DNA from: Fimbriimonadia bacterium
GTDB lineage: Bacteria; Armatimonadota; Fimbriimonadia; Fimbriimonadales; JABRVX01
Assembly (NCBI GenBank): GCA_039961735.1
Contig: JABRVX010000020.1
Coordinates: 108,691 to 172,690, forward strand
Reading direction: 5' to 3'
DNA length: 64,000 bases
Shown here: in pieces, positions 52,047 through 60,845 of the stretch
Layout of the letters: every line of letters starts with the position of its first letter
How positions within the stretch are numbered: position 1 is the stretch's first letter
The notes under the pieces: model-generated
What the model was told of the DNA's origin: nothing
Database searches by the model: none
Seen by the model: only the letters and a program-made list of their open reading frames with translations
Program-made: the position numbers and the translations under genes

Positions 52047-53015
52047 GTGTCGGGAGCCGTCCTCTCCATCATCGTTGGGCTAGCCCTGTTGGCATGGAGC
52101 GCAGAACGCTTCGTCCGCGGAGCGGCCGCTCTGGCGCGCGCGCTTGGTATCGCGCCCATAGCCATCGGGATGCTAGTGGTAGGGTTCGGCACCTCTGCAC
52201 CGGAGCTGCTCGTCTCTGCCATCGCTGCGGCAGATCGCCAGACCCCGCTAGCTGTAGGGAATGCCTACGGATCGAACATCTTCAACATCGCTTTGGTCTT
52301 GGGCATCACGTCGCTCATCCGTCCCATCCCTGTGGAGTCGAGTCTTCTTCGAAGGGAGCTTCCCGTGCTGGCCCTGCTCACGCTGATCGGCATCGGCCAA
52401 CTCGTGGATGGAGGCCTGACCAGGGCTGATGGGTTGGCTTTGCTGGCGGCGTTCGTCGTAGTGATGGTCTGGCTCTGGCGATTGGGTCATAAGGATGGAA
52501 CCGACCCGGCTGCGGCAGAGAGCGAGGTGGAGTACAGCCGAAGCTCGATGAAGCCCTTGACCGCCCTGCTCTGGACCCTTTTCGGGCTCGTCACCCTCAT
52601 TGCGAGTTCACGGATGCTGGTGTGGGGAGCGGAGAGCTTGGCAAGGGGTATGGGAGTGAGCGAGCTAATCATTGGTCTTACGATCGTCGCAGCGGGCACT
52701 TCGTTGCCAGAGTTAGCTTCGTCCGTAGTTGCCGCGCGGAAGGGGGAACTCCAGCTTGCTCTCGGCAATGTGGTCGGCTCCAACATCTTCAATACGCTAG
52801 CCGTTGTGGGCTTGGCGGCGGTTATCCACCCGCAGGAACTGCATCGCGACGTTCTACTCCGCGATGGGATGGTGATGAGTAGCCTGACGCTCTTCCTGTT
52901 TGTCATCGGCTACGGGTTCGGTCGTCGCGGGCTGATCAACCGGTACGAGGGAGCTATCCTCGTGATGGCCTACTGCGCATACGGGGCGTGGCTGCTCGCC
53001 GATGTCATGAAGTAG
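52047..53015 (+). CDS. Calcium/sodium antiporter (CaCA family, YrbG-like)
   Basis: 322 residues, GTG start. Two inverted repeats of the family: VVGFGTSAPELLVSAIAAADRQTPLAVGNAYGSNIFNIALVLGI and IVAAGTSLPELASSVVAARKGELQLALGNVVGSNIFNTLAVVG, each with the G-T-S-x-P-E and G-N-x-x-G-S-N-I ion-binding loops. About ten membrane helices. Exports Ca2+ against Na+ or H+. Confidence 0.93.
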   Translation: MSGAVLSIIVGLALLAWSAERFVRGAAALARALGIAPIAIGMLVVGFGTSAPELLVSAIAAADRQTPLAVGNAYGSNIFNIALVLGITSLIRPIPVESSLLRRELPVLALLTLIGIGQLVDGGLTRADGLALLAAFVVVMVWLWRLGHKDGTDPAAAESEVEYSRSSMKPLTALLWTLFGLVTLIASSRMLVWGAESLARGMGVSELIIGLTIVAAGTSLPELASSVVAARKGELQLALGNVVGSNIFNTLAVVGLAAVIHPQELHRDVLLRDGMVMSSLTLFLFVIGYGFGRRGLINRYEGAILVMAYCAYGAWLLADVMK

Positions 53016-53145
53016 CGATGCAGCAGCGAATGGGGAGAGTATTGGCTGCAAACGCGCATTCGGCCTCAGCTGCGTGCGCACGGCAGGAGCAAGGCTCGAG
53101 AAAGCCGAATCCGTACGCGACGAGGAAGGGACGAGAGGTGAGTTC

Positions 53146-55833
53146 ATGCTGTTGTTCGCTCTAGCGTGCTCGTTGCTTGCAGCTCAAGCCCCCAATGCAA
53201 GCAGCGTGCTGTTGCAGGACGGTGTGGAGCTGCGAGTGAGAGACGCGCAGCCCTACAAATATTGGAACTGCAGCGACACGTTCCTGGCAAAAGGGGACAA
53301 GGAAGGCAACTATGGGGCCGAGCCGGTGTTGGAGTGTGGGCCAGAGAGCCGTGCGCTGATCCGATTCACCGATCTTCGCCGAGCCATCGGTCCCGCCAAG
53401 CGAATCACTGGGGCGAAGCTGATCCTGACCTCGGCGGGCGGGAGCGCACCGCGAGAGATACGTCTGCACCGGGTGCTGGCCGATTGGCACGAGGGGTACG
53501 GGCGTCGGCGCAGCAAGACAGGTACCAAGTCCCCGTGGTCGGCGACGTGGGACTTCCGCTTCTCGCCGAGCGCGTTGTCGGGCGAGCGCTGGGCGGGCGC
53601 CGGCTGTGCCGCAGGGGGCAAAGACCTCGTCGAAAGGGCATCCGCAATCGCGCGACCTTCGCCCGGCATCGCGACCTACGAGCTTGCGGGATTGGAGGCA
53701 GACGTCCAGGGCTGGTACGACCGCGAGTACACCAACTACGGCTGGGTGATAGTAGTACAGGAAGCCGGCGTTCAGTTCGCATCGTCGGAGGCCGCAGTAG
53801 GCAGGCCGGCGCTCGAAATCTCCTTCACGGACACCGAGGAACCAGCCCGCGGGCCGGATCTGACGGTGGCATACATCGAGCGCCTGCCGGAGTTCAAGCG
53901 CTACGACCCGACCAACGCTTACACACAGAAGGAGGACAGAGGCACTCGTGTCGGCATCATGGACAAGCCGGGATTTGCCTCCGATCCAAAGTGGCCGGCG
54001 GATGGTTCGCTAGTGACCTACCGCGGACACGTACGCAACCAGGCGTTAGAGGGAGCCGTGAACGGCTTCCGATATACCTGGTCCATCAATGGAAAGGAGG
54101 TGCGTTCGGGTGAGCACACGGGAGCCGTGCAGCCCGGCGAGACCGTACTCCTGGAGATCCCCGCTATCTGGGTGAACGACCACTCGGATCATCGCATTCG
54201 CACTGTCGCGCTGCAGGTCGAGACAACGACACCTGAGGTCACTCAGAACAACAACCGACTCAGCATATACTCGCACGGCCTTAACTTCGGCATCTGGTGC
54301 GAAAAGTCGGTTGCGGACTACCTTGCATCCAAGCTGAACGGGTTGGGCAGCTACAGTTTCGAGGATTGGATTCAGTGGCAGTTCTCTCTTTGGAACGAGG
54401 TCTACATGCCCAACTCGAAGTTTTCGTTCGCTCCCGATGGTTGCTTGGAGCGTGTGCGGATTCAGCGTATTACCGTAGTGCCTGATGGCACGCTTTCGGG
54501 CGGCAATCACATTCCCGGAGGGAAGACGGACTTCAACTACGATGGCGAGTGGGGGTTCGAGTGGTCCGAGGATGACCCCGACAACGTGCGACGCTACTGC
54601 GATTACATTCGCACGAACCTCGACGGGGCGCTGATCCACGAGTGCAGTCACCAGATCGGCCTGATGGACATTTACGTGATGAACATAGACGCCAGTCTTC
54701 CGAACGGAGAGCGCGGTAAGGTGCGGCTGAAGGCCGGCGGAGAACACGTCATCACGAGGGGCAACATAGACCCCTACGGCGGCCTAATGGGTGGTGGCGA
54801 CACACGGAACGACACGGTGGTGCCCGGCTTCCTCGCAATCCGCAACGAGCCCGTGCGCGATAGCAGGTTGGAGTTTCGCTTGTTCGAGCCGACAGGGCTG
54901 TATGCCGCGCTGGACGTCGGCGGTTTGAACTCGAACTTAGGTTATCGTCGCGGATTCTACGGTGAGTTTCTCTACGACCTACCTCCGCTCGTCTTTCTGC
55001 GGGCTCTGGATGGCGGTGGCAAGCCTGTGCCCAATGCCGAGCTCAGCTTCTACCAACTCAACGGCGGGCAGTTCAAGGACGAGCCGCCTGTGTTCGAGGG
55101 TGTGACGGACGAGACCGGTGTTTTCCGGCTGCCGAACAGGCCCACGGGTGAGCAGCGGGAGTTCAAGACGCTGACCGGCCACGTGTTGCGGCCCAACCCG
55201 TTCGGCCGGATCGACGTGGTGGGTGGTAACGGTGTGTTTCTGATTCGCATTCGTTACGAGGGCCAGGAGGAGTGGCAACTCCTGAAGCTGTGGGAGATGG
55301 TCACTGCCTACTACCGTGGCGCGGAATCCGTGTTGATCAAGGATGTGCACTTCACGCTCTGCCCGCGCCCCTTGGAGCCTGAGAACGTGGCAGCGGGTCG
55401 CCCGGTGACCGTGTCGTGGGCTAGCACGGAAGCCCCACGGGTTCTAACGGACGGCGATCCCAAGACTGTCTACCCGTTCCCCGCGACCCCGAACGCCTCG
55501 GTTACCATAGACCTGGGTGCCGAGCACGACGTGGGTGAGGTGACTCTCCATGCCTATGGGCGTCATGGCGACTTCTGGGGCAAATTCGACCTTTACGTTC
55601 TCTCTAACACTGGGCCCGAGGGGGCGGCCGCAGCCTTTGCCGCGGAAGAAAACTGGCAGTGGAGCATCGGACACAAGCGGGACGTGGACCCGAATGACCA
55701 TGAGTGGTGGCGGCTTGCATATCGTGGAGAGCCAGTGCGAGGGCGGTATGTGCGGATCGTCAATCGGAGCGAGCGTGGAGGGCAGCTTGCGGAGATCACT
55801 GTAAGAGCAGCAGCCCCGGCGAAGAAGGACTAA
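53146..55833 (+). CDS. Large secreted protein with HExxHxxGxxD zinc motif and discoidin-like C-terminus
   Basis: 895 residues from ATG 53146. Signal peptide of about 16 residues. Residues about 25-230: DNRLRE-like beta domain (DTFLAKGDKEGNYGAE, LIRFTDL, VQGWYDREYTNYGWVI). About 240-390: CARDB-like beta-sandwich (LTVAYIERL; HTGAVQPGETVLLEIPAI). Residues 498-508: HECSHQIGLMD, matching H-E-x-x-H-x-x-G-x-x-D of snapalysin-like metzincins. About 640-710: FN3/SdrD-like domain (GGGKPVPNAELSFYQLNGG). About 770-890: discoidin-like. An M61 peptidase follows. Function inferred only. Confidence 0.75.
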   Translation: MLLFALACSLLAAQAPNASSVLLQDGVELRVRDAQPYKYWNCSDTFLAKGDKEGNYGAEPVLECGPESRALIRFTDLRRAIGPAKRITGAKLILTSAGGSAPREIRLHRVLADWHEGYGRRRSKTGTKSPWSATWDFRFSPSALSGERWAGAGCAAGGKDLVERASAIARPSPGIATYELAGLEADVQGWYDREYTNYGWVIVVQEAGVQFASSEAAVGRPALEISFTDTEEPARGPDLTVAYIERLPEFKRYDPTNAYTQKEDRGTRVGIMDKPGFASDPKWPADGSLVTYRGHVRNQALEGAVNGFRYTWSINGKEVRSGEHTGAVQPGETVLLEIPAIWVNDHSDHRIRTVALQVETTTPEVTQNNNRLSIYSHGLNFGIWCEKSVADYLASKLNGLGSYSFEDWIQWQFSLWNEVYMPNSKFSFAPDGCLERVRIQRITVVPDGTLSGGNHIPGGKTDFNYDGEWGFEWSEDDPDNVRRYCDYIRTNLDGALIHECSHQIGLMDIYVMNIDASLPNGERGKVRLKAGGEHVITRGNIDPYGGLMGGGDTRNDTVVPGFLAIRNEPVRDSRLEFRLFEPTGLYAALDVGGLNSNLGYRRGFYGEFLYDLPPLVFLRALDGGGKPVPNAELSFYQLNGGQFKDEPPVFEGVTDETGVFRLPNRPTGEQREFKTLTGHVLRPNPFGRIDVVGGNGVFLIRIRYEGQEEWQLLKLWEMVTAYYRGAESVLIKDVHFTLCPRPLEPENVAAGRPVTVSWASTEAPRVLTDGDPKTVYPFPATPNASVTIDLGAEHDVGEVTLHAYGRHGDFWGKFDLYVLSNTGPEGAAAAFAAEENWQWSIGHKRDVDPNDHEWWRLAYRGEPVRGRYVRIVNRSERGGQLAEITVRAAAPAKKD

Positions 55834-55837
55834 CGGA

Positions 55838-57412
55838 TTGAGAAGATACTCCTATCGCGCCGTCATAGCGAGCCTAGTGCTGTTGCTATGGGCATGTGCG
55901 TTTGCAGTCGTCGAGTACACGGTGTCGGCGGCACCCGGTCAGACATACGTAGGCGTCGAGATAGTGGCTTCTGTCAAAGGGGATTCCATCCGGTTCCAGA
56001 TCCCGTCGTGGACGCCCGGCGCGTATATCCGTCAGCGGCACTTCCGAGCCATCGATGACGTGAAGGCACAAGGGGCGGATGGCTCCGAACTGATAGTCAC
56101 GCGCGAGGATGACATCACATGGTCTGTGTTCGCACCGGGGCAGAAGAAGCTAGTAATGACATACAGGGTTACGCGGGATGCGATTCCGAACGCTGGCCTG
56201 CAAATAGCTGGGCCGGCCACGTACATGTACGTCGTGGACAGAAAGGACGAAGCCTGTTCGGTGCACTTCGCGATCCCCGTCGGGTGGCGAGTTGCCATCG
56301 GGCTCGACCCGGCAGGTAAGAACACCTATCGCGCTCCGAACTACGACGTGCTCGCCGATGCACCCGCACAGCTCGGACACTTCAATGTGGATGAGTTTAG
56401 GGTTCGGGGAGTCACCCATCAGTGCGTCACTTTCGGCGAAGGAGCCGACCAGGTAGACCGCAAGCGTCTGGTGGCAGTATGCAAGCGCATTGCAGAGAGT
56501 CAGACCGCGTTCTTCGACGACATTCCCTATCGGCGGTATGTGTTCCTATTCTCCGTCCGCCCGGGTGCGGATGGCGGCGGTGGATTGGAACATCTGAACT
56601 CGACGAGCATCTGGATGTCAGCGGGGCTGGGTCCGCGTGTGGTCCACGTCATCGCCCATGAGTTTTTCCACCTATGGAACGTTAAACGAATCCGTCCGGC
56701 AGTGCTCGGCCCCTTCGATTATACTGGCCCGGCGCTAACACGCAACCTGTGGTGGAGCGAAGGTGTGACGGACTATTACGCCACGGTCCTCAATCAGCGT
56801 GCGGGCCTCCTCAGCCGCGACGAGTTCTTTGCTACGTGGGGACGCGACATCCTGCGTTTGCAACAGAACCCGTCTCGTCTCAAAGTATCGGCAGACGAGT
56901 GCTCCCTTCGCACGTGGGAAGGTGGAACGCACTCCGGGTACGGCGGCCTCGACTACTACCTAAAGGGCAAGTTGGTCGGTTTGTGCCTGGACCTGAAAAT
57001 GCGTGATCTGACCGATGGCCGACGCAGCCTGGACGACGTGATGCGCCTGCTGTACGAGAAGTGCGGGAGAGGAATTGGACCAGGCTTTGCGGAGGACGGC
57101 ATCCGAGACGCATGCATCGAGCTAGGTGGTCCAGAGATGGGTCCCTTCTACGACAAGGTGGCGCGAAGCACGGACGAGTTGCCGTTCCGTGAGATTTTTG
57201 CTGCTTTCGGGATCCGGTGTACCATGCGGACGGATGAGAATAACAGGGTGGAGTCCGTTTCGGTGACGCCGATGACCGAGATCACGCGACGCCAGGAGCG
57301 ACTGCGAGATGGCTGGCTCAACGGTAAGGTTGGTGCAGTAGCAGCGCGGCCACTGCCAGAAACTACCTCTACTTCAATGACTGCACGGCCTGTTGCAGCC
57401 ACTGCGTGGTGA
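55838..57412 (+). CDS. M61-family metallopeptidase (glycyl aminopeptidase-like)
   Basis: 524 residues, TTG start, 4 bases after the previous stop. Signal peptide or anchor (AVIASLVLLLWACAFA). Beta-sandwich N-domain (YTVSAAPGQTYVGVEIVA, FQIPSWTPGAYIRQ), GGGLEHLNS, zinc site HEFFHLWNVKRIRP (His 274, Glu 275, His 278) and WWSEGVTDYYA with the third ligand. The C-terminal PDZ domain usual in M61 is absent; the chain ends about 110 residues after the catalytic helices and overlaps the citrate synthase gene by 44 bases tail to tail. Confidence 0.87.
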   Translation: MRRYSYRAVIASLVLLLWACAFAVVEYTVSAAPGQTYVGVEIVASVKGDSIRFQIPSWTPGAYIRQRHFRAIDDVKAQGADGSELIVTREDDITWSVFAPGQKKLVMTYRVTRDAIPNAGLQIAGPATYMYVVDRKDEACSVHFAIPVGWRVAIGLDPAGKNTYRAPNYDVLADAPAQLGHFNVDEFRVRGVTHQCVTFGEGADQVDRKRLVAVCKRIAESQTAFFDDIPYRRYVFLFSVRPGADGGGGLEHLNSTSIWMSAGLGPRVVHVIAHEFFHLWNVKRIRPAVLGPFDYTGPALTRNLWWSEGVTDYYATVLNQRAGLLSRDEFFATWGRDILRLQQNPSRLKVSADECSLRTWEGGTHSGYGGLDYYLKGKLVGLCLDLKMRDLTDGRRSLDDVMRLLYEKCGRGIGPGFAEDGIRDACIELGGPEMGPFYDKVARSTDELPFREIFAAFGIRCTMRTDENNRVESVSVTPMTEITRRQERLRDGWLNGKVGAVAARPLPETTSTSMTARPVAATAW

Positions 57413-58649
57413 CGGACTTCGGACGCTCGATGGGTTCCATGATGCCACGTGCCAAGATAAGCTGAGCGCACATGCCGAGCACGCGTGCAACTCCGAAAAG
57501 CACGGTGTAGTACTCGAACTCCTTGAGGCCAAACTGATAGATCAGCGCGCCGCTGATAGCATCCACGTTTGGCCAGATATTCTTGGCTTTGCCCTGTTCC
57601 TTCAACACCTTCGGCACGACACGGTAGATCATCTCCACGGTCTGGATGACAGGGTTGTGACCACAGCAATCGATGCCGAAGTCCAGCAGAGCTTCGAAGC
57701 GTGGGTCGACCACTCGGAGCACGGCGTGGCCATACCCTGGGATGACGTGCCCACGATTCAACGTTTCCCAGGCATACTGGTACAGCTGCTCCTCGGTCGG
57801 CACGCCTCCGAAACGTTCCATCAGGTCCAATACCCACGCAAGGCACTCCTGGTTTGCCAACCCATGTAGCGGACCTGACAGCCCGTTCAGCCCTGCGGAC
57901 ACCGAATAGTAGGTATCGGAGAGGGCGGATCCAACGCAATGGGTGACATGGGCGGACACGTTGCCGCTCTCGTGATCGGAATGTAGAACTAGGTACAGAC
58001 GGATGAGGTCGGCAAAGCGCTTGCTGTCGTCGAGCAGCCCCAGACAGTAAGCGTAGTTGGCGCCGAAGTCTAGGTCCTCACGTGGTGGTATGTGTGGCCC
58101 CTTCTTGAAGCGCTTGCGGTAGATGTACCCGGCGATGTCGGGCAGTTTGGCTATTAGGTTCAGGGAGTCCTCGTAGGTCGCCTCCCAATACTCTTGCTTG
58201 CGCATTTCAGGGTATGTGCGCTGAAACACCGACTCCCGAACGAGCACGAGTACCGCCGTGTTGAACATCGCCATCGGGTGTGTATCGCGATCCATCGCGT
58301 CGAGCACGTGCCATACGTACTGTGGTACATGGGCGCGGCTGCGTAGCTCGCCCTGCAGATCGTGAAGCCCCTCCTCGTCCGGAAGGTTGCCCGTGCAGAG
58401 GAGGTAGAACACCTCCTCGGGCAGTCTGTTCACCAGATCCTTGATTGGCCGTCCTCGGATGATTAGTCCTTTGTCTGGTGGGACCTCGGACGTGTCACAT
58501 AGGAGAGACTTAATCCCTCGCTGCCCCCCGAGAATCTGGCCGACCGTCACTTGGTCCACCACTTTGTCGCCGTGCTCAGTCGCCAGAAGGTGAAGCTCCT
58601 CACGGCTCTTCGCGATTGTCTCGGCGAGCGCATTCTTCAGCGTTGCCAA
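57369..58649 (-). CDS. gltA: Citrate synthase, mitochondrial (eukaryotic) type
   Basis: 426 residues, TTG start with AAGGAG upstream. Catalytic blocks: LHSDHESGNVSAHVTHCVGSALSD (His), SGPLHGLANQE (His), GYGHAVLRVVDPR (Arg); the spacing and GLSGPLHGLANQE plus QEYWEATYEDSLNLIAKLPDIAGYIYR resemble the type found in mitochondria and in some bacteria (Bacteroidetes, Armatimonadota) rather than the NADH-inhibited hexameric type. First step of the TCA cycle. Confidence 0.92.
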   Translation of the reverse strand: MATLKNALAETIAKSREELHLLATEHGDKVVDQVTVGQILGGQRGIKSLLCDTSEVPPDKGLIIRGRPIKDLVNRLPEEVFYLLCTGNLPDEEGLHDLQGELRSRAHVPQYVWHVLDAMDRDTHPMAMFNTAVLVLVRESVFQRTYPEMRKQEYWEATYEDSLNLIAKLPDIAGYIYRKRFKKGPHIPPREDLDFGANYAYCLGLLDDSKRFADLIRLYLVLHSDHESGNVSAHVTHCVGSALSDTYYSVSAGLNGLSGPLHGLANQECLAWVLDLMERFGGVPTEEQLYQYAWETLNRGHVIPGYGHAVLRVVDPRFEALLDFGIDCCGHNPVIQTVEMIYRVVPKVLKEQGKAKNIWPNVDAISGALIYQFGLKEFEYYTVLFGVARVLGMCAQLILARGIMEPIERPKSVTTQWLQQAVQSLK

Positions 58650-58857
58650 CTGGACATGCTCCTTCCTGCATCTTCGAAGGCTGAGATAGGCGGCGCTCGC
58701 TGCCGCCCAGCCCCTATGATACTACGCGGCTCGCGTCCTAGGCAGGTCGCAGGAACAGATGCGGCTCGCGCCTCATTTCACAAAGGAGATATGCGGGTGT
58801 CGAGGAACCTAGAGGCAAGCACTTGGGACGTCTCGGCGTCTCGAAACGGAGGACACG
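58650..58857. promoter_or_regulatory. Divergent intergenic region gltA / isomerase
   Basis: 208 bases. AAAGGAGATATG at 58785-58796 would start a short out-of-frame peptide before the isomerase gene; its fate is unclear and it may be a leader peptide. No clear -35/-10 pair. Confidence 0.3.
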
Positions 58858-59736
58858 ATGCGAATTGGCTTTATCATGGGCTTCGACGAGGGTCGGCTGA
58901 AGTTCGCAAAGGAGAACGGTTTCCGCTCTGCGGAGTTCGCACCTCAGACGGATGCCCCCTACCGGCCGGGGAAGCCGGGTTGGGAGCGGAAGGCAAAAGA
59001 TGTGCGGGCCGCCTTCGACGCGGCGGGACTCCGCATCTCCTGTATCGCCGGCTTCTACGTGAATCACCTGGACGGGCCGGATGTCCGAGCGCATAAGAAG
59101 CTGGTGCGCGACGTTATCCTTCTGGCGGAAGCCATGAAGGTGCCGGTAGTCGGAGGTTTCGGCGGTAAGAAGTTGAACGCTCCACTGGAAGACAGCATCC
59201 CCCTGTTCAAGAAGGTGTGGACGGAGCACGCCAAGTTCGCTGAGGACCACGGCGTAAAGATCGCCTTCGAGAACTGCCCGATGGGTCCGTATCATCAGCC
59301 GCCCGGTGGTAACAACTGTATGTGCACCCCTTGGATGTGGGAAGCTTGCTTCGATGCCGTTGGCAGCAATGCGCTCGGTCTGGAGTGGGACCCCAGTCAC
59401 CTCATCTGCATGTTCATTGACCCTGTGCAGACGCTGCGGAAGTTCGGCTCGCGGGTCTATCACGTGCACGCGAAGGACGCGAAGGTGAACCGCGATCTGC
59501 TTGCGGCGAACGGCGTGTGGAGCGCGGGCGCTATCGAACACTGCTTCCCTGGACTGGGTGACACGGACTGGGCGGAGTGCATCAAGGAACTGCGAAGGCA
59601 GGGCTACCACGGTGACCTGAATATCGAGGGTTGGCATGATGCCGTGTACCGCGACCATCCTCGCGGAAGGAAGATGGAAGACGAAGGCCTGATTATCGGC
59701 CTGCGGCATCTCGAGCAGTTCGTTGTTCAGGACTGA
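58858..59736 (+). CDS. Sugar phosphate isomerase/epimerase family protein (xylose isomerase-like TIM barrel)
   Basis: 292 residues from ATG 58858 with GGAGG 5 bases upstream. RIGFIMGFDEGRLKFAKENGFRSAEFAPQTD, RISCIAGFYVNHL, VKIAFENCPMG, GLEWDPSHL, RVYHVHAKDAKV and DLNIEGWHD show the AP-endonuclease-2/xylose isomerase barrel with metal ligands (Glu, Asp, His, Glu). The family rearranges inositols, hexuloses or 3-keto sugars. A second potential start with AAAGGAG at 58791 lies out of frame. Confidence 0.85.
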   Translation: MRIGFIMGFDEGRLKFAKENGFRSAEFAPQTDAPYRPGKPGWERKAKDVRAAFDAAGLRISCIAGFYVNHLDGPDVRAHKKLVRDVILLAEAMKVPVVGGFGGKKLNAPLEDSIPLFKKVWTEHAKFAEDHGVKIAFENCPMGPYHQPPGGNNCMCTPWMWEACFDAVGSNALGLEWDPSHLICMFIDPVQTLRKFGSRVYHVHAKDAKVNRDLLAANGVWSAGAIEHCFPGLGDTDWAECIKELRRQGYHGDLNIEGWHDAVYRDHPRGRKMEDEGLIIGLRHLEQFVVQD

Positions 59737-60845
59737 GCAGCGAGCGCTTCGGCATAGGCACGACGGGCTTCTGGGTGCATCATGCCGTCGTGATAGGCGC
59801 ATAGGCCGTCGGGGCCGGCCAGCAGCACGGTCCTGACGGCTAGCTCGACTTTCTCCATCGTGCAGTGCGGAGGGATGGCGGCGAAGCCCGCGATCACCCC
59901 CGGAGACCTCTGCTGTTTGCGTTGAAGGCTCTCGGCGTCACAGCCCTGCAGCTCGGCGAGAGTCCTTCGGACAGCATCCCGTACTTCGGCAGGATCGCTG
60001 GACCAAACGGGGACGACCAATTCGTCCGGCAGGATGGCATTGGGCGCGGGTACCTGCCGCACCGCACCGAAGACGCGATTGTCGGGCGACACCTGAAGAC
60101 GTATCCTCGTCCGCCCCCTCACCCGCTCCATCACCTCGGCCGAGAGCTCATCGCAGTACGCTGCTCGCGCAGCCCCTTCCGCAGCCAAGATGCGTGCTAG
60201 GTCGTCCGAACCACGGCTCACAGGCGCATTACTCTGGGAGACACGTTCCGCAGGCGACCCGAGAAGCATCCGCTTCACCAACTGCGCCAGATCCTCCGAT
60301 GTCGCTCCTGTGGCCGCTCGACACCTGGGGCAGCAACACAACGATAGGGTCTCGACTAGCTGTGCCTGCGCCGGCAACTGCACCTTGTCGTGCTCGGAGC
60401 CGTGCGTGAGACCATAGAAGCCGAAGGCCTCCAACTCCAGCGTCCGGAAGGCACCCGTCATGGCGGCCCGCTCGATGAACGAGAGAATGCGCTCACGTGC
60501 CTCGGGGTGACGTGGGCACGAGGCCCAGGGGTACTCGTCACCCAAGCAGTTGAGCACCCGCTGGCCTTCTGGAGCCGGGTCCTCATGAAAGCAGACGATC
60601 CAGGCGTCCAGTGCAACGCCCGAAGCTGCGTACCGCCCGGTGAGGCTTGCCGCTTCGTCCAGCCAGCTCCTGCCCATAGGTTGCGTCGTGATGCGCGGGA
60701 CGTCCGGACGATAGGTCAGCGCTCGCACGGCGTGATACCGTACGGCGACACAAACATAGTCGAGACCCATGTCGGCGTGGCGCCGGGCGCTGTCCGGTTC
60801 GGCCAGCAGATCCCACGGGTAGGCCCATACGCCTTTCTCCATCAC
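59727..60845 (-). CDS. Putative glycoside hydrolase-like TIM-barrel protein
   Basis: 372 residues from ATG 60845. KGVWAYPWDLLAEPDSARRHADMGLDYVCVAVRYHAVRALTYR resembles the start of bacterial family-10-like or DUF4434-type barrels; VALDAWIVCFHEDPAPEGQRVLNCLGDEYPWA and FRTLELEAFGFYGLTHGSEHDK hold acidic residues at strand ends. A cluster of four Cys (SLCCCPRCRAATG) suggests a metal knuckle. Overlaps the isomerase gene (10 bases, convergent) and its DapA-like upstream neighbour (4 bases). No substrate predicted. Confidence 0.6.
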   Translation of the reverse strand: MMEKGVWAYPWDLLAEPDSARRHADMGLDYVCVAVRYHAVRALTYRPDVPRITTQPMGRSWLDEAASLTGRYAASGVALDAWIVCFHEDPAPEGQRVLNCLGDEYPWASCPRHPEARERILSFIERAAMTGAFRTLELEAFGFYGLTHGSEHDKVQLPAQAQLVETLSLCCCPRCRAATGATSEDLAQLVKRMLLGSPAERVSQSNAPVSRGSDDLARILAAEGAARAAYCDELSAEVMERVRGRTRIRLQVSPDNRVFGAVRQVPAPNAILPDELVVPVWSSDPAEVRDAVRRTLAELQGCDAESLQRKQQRSPGVIAGFAAIPPHCTMEKVELAVRTVLLAGPDGLCAYHDGMMHPEARRAYAEALAAQS

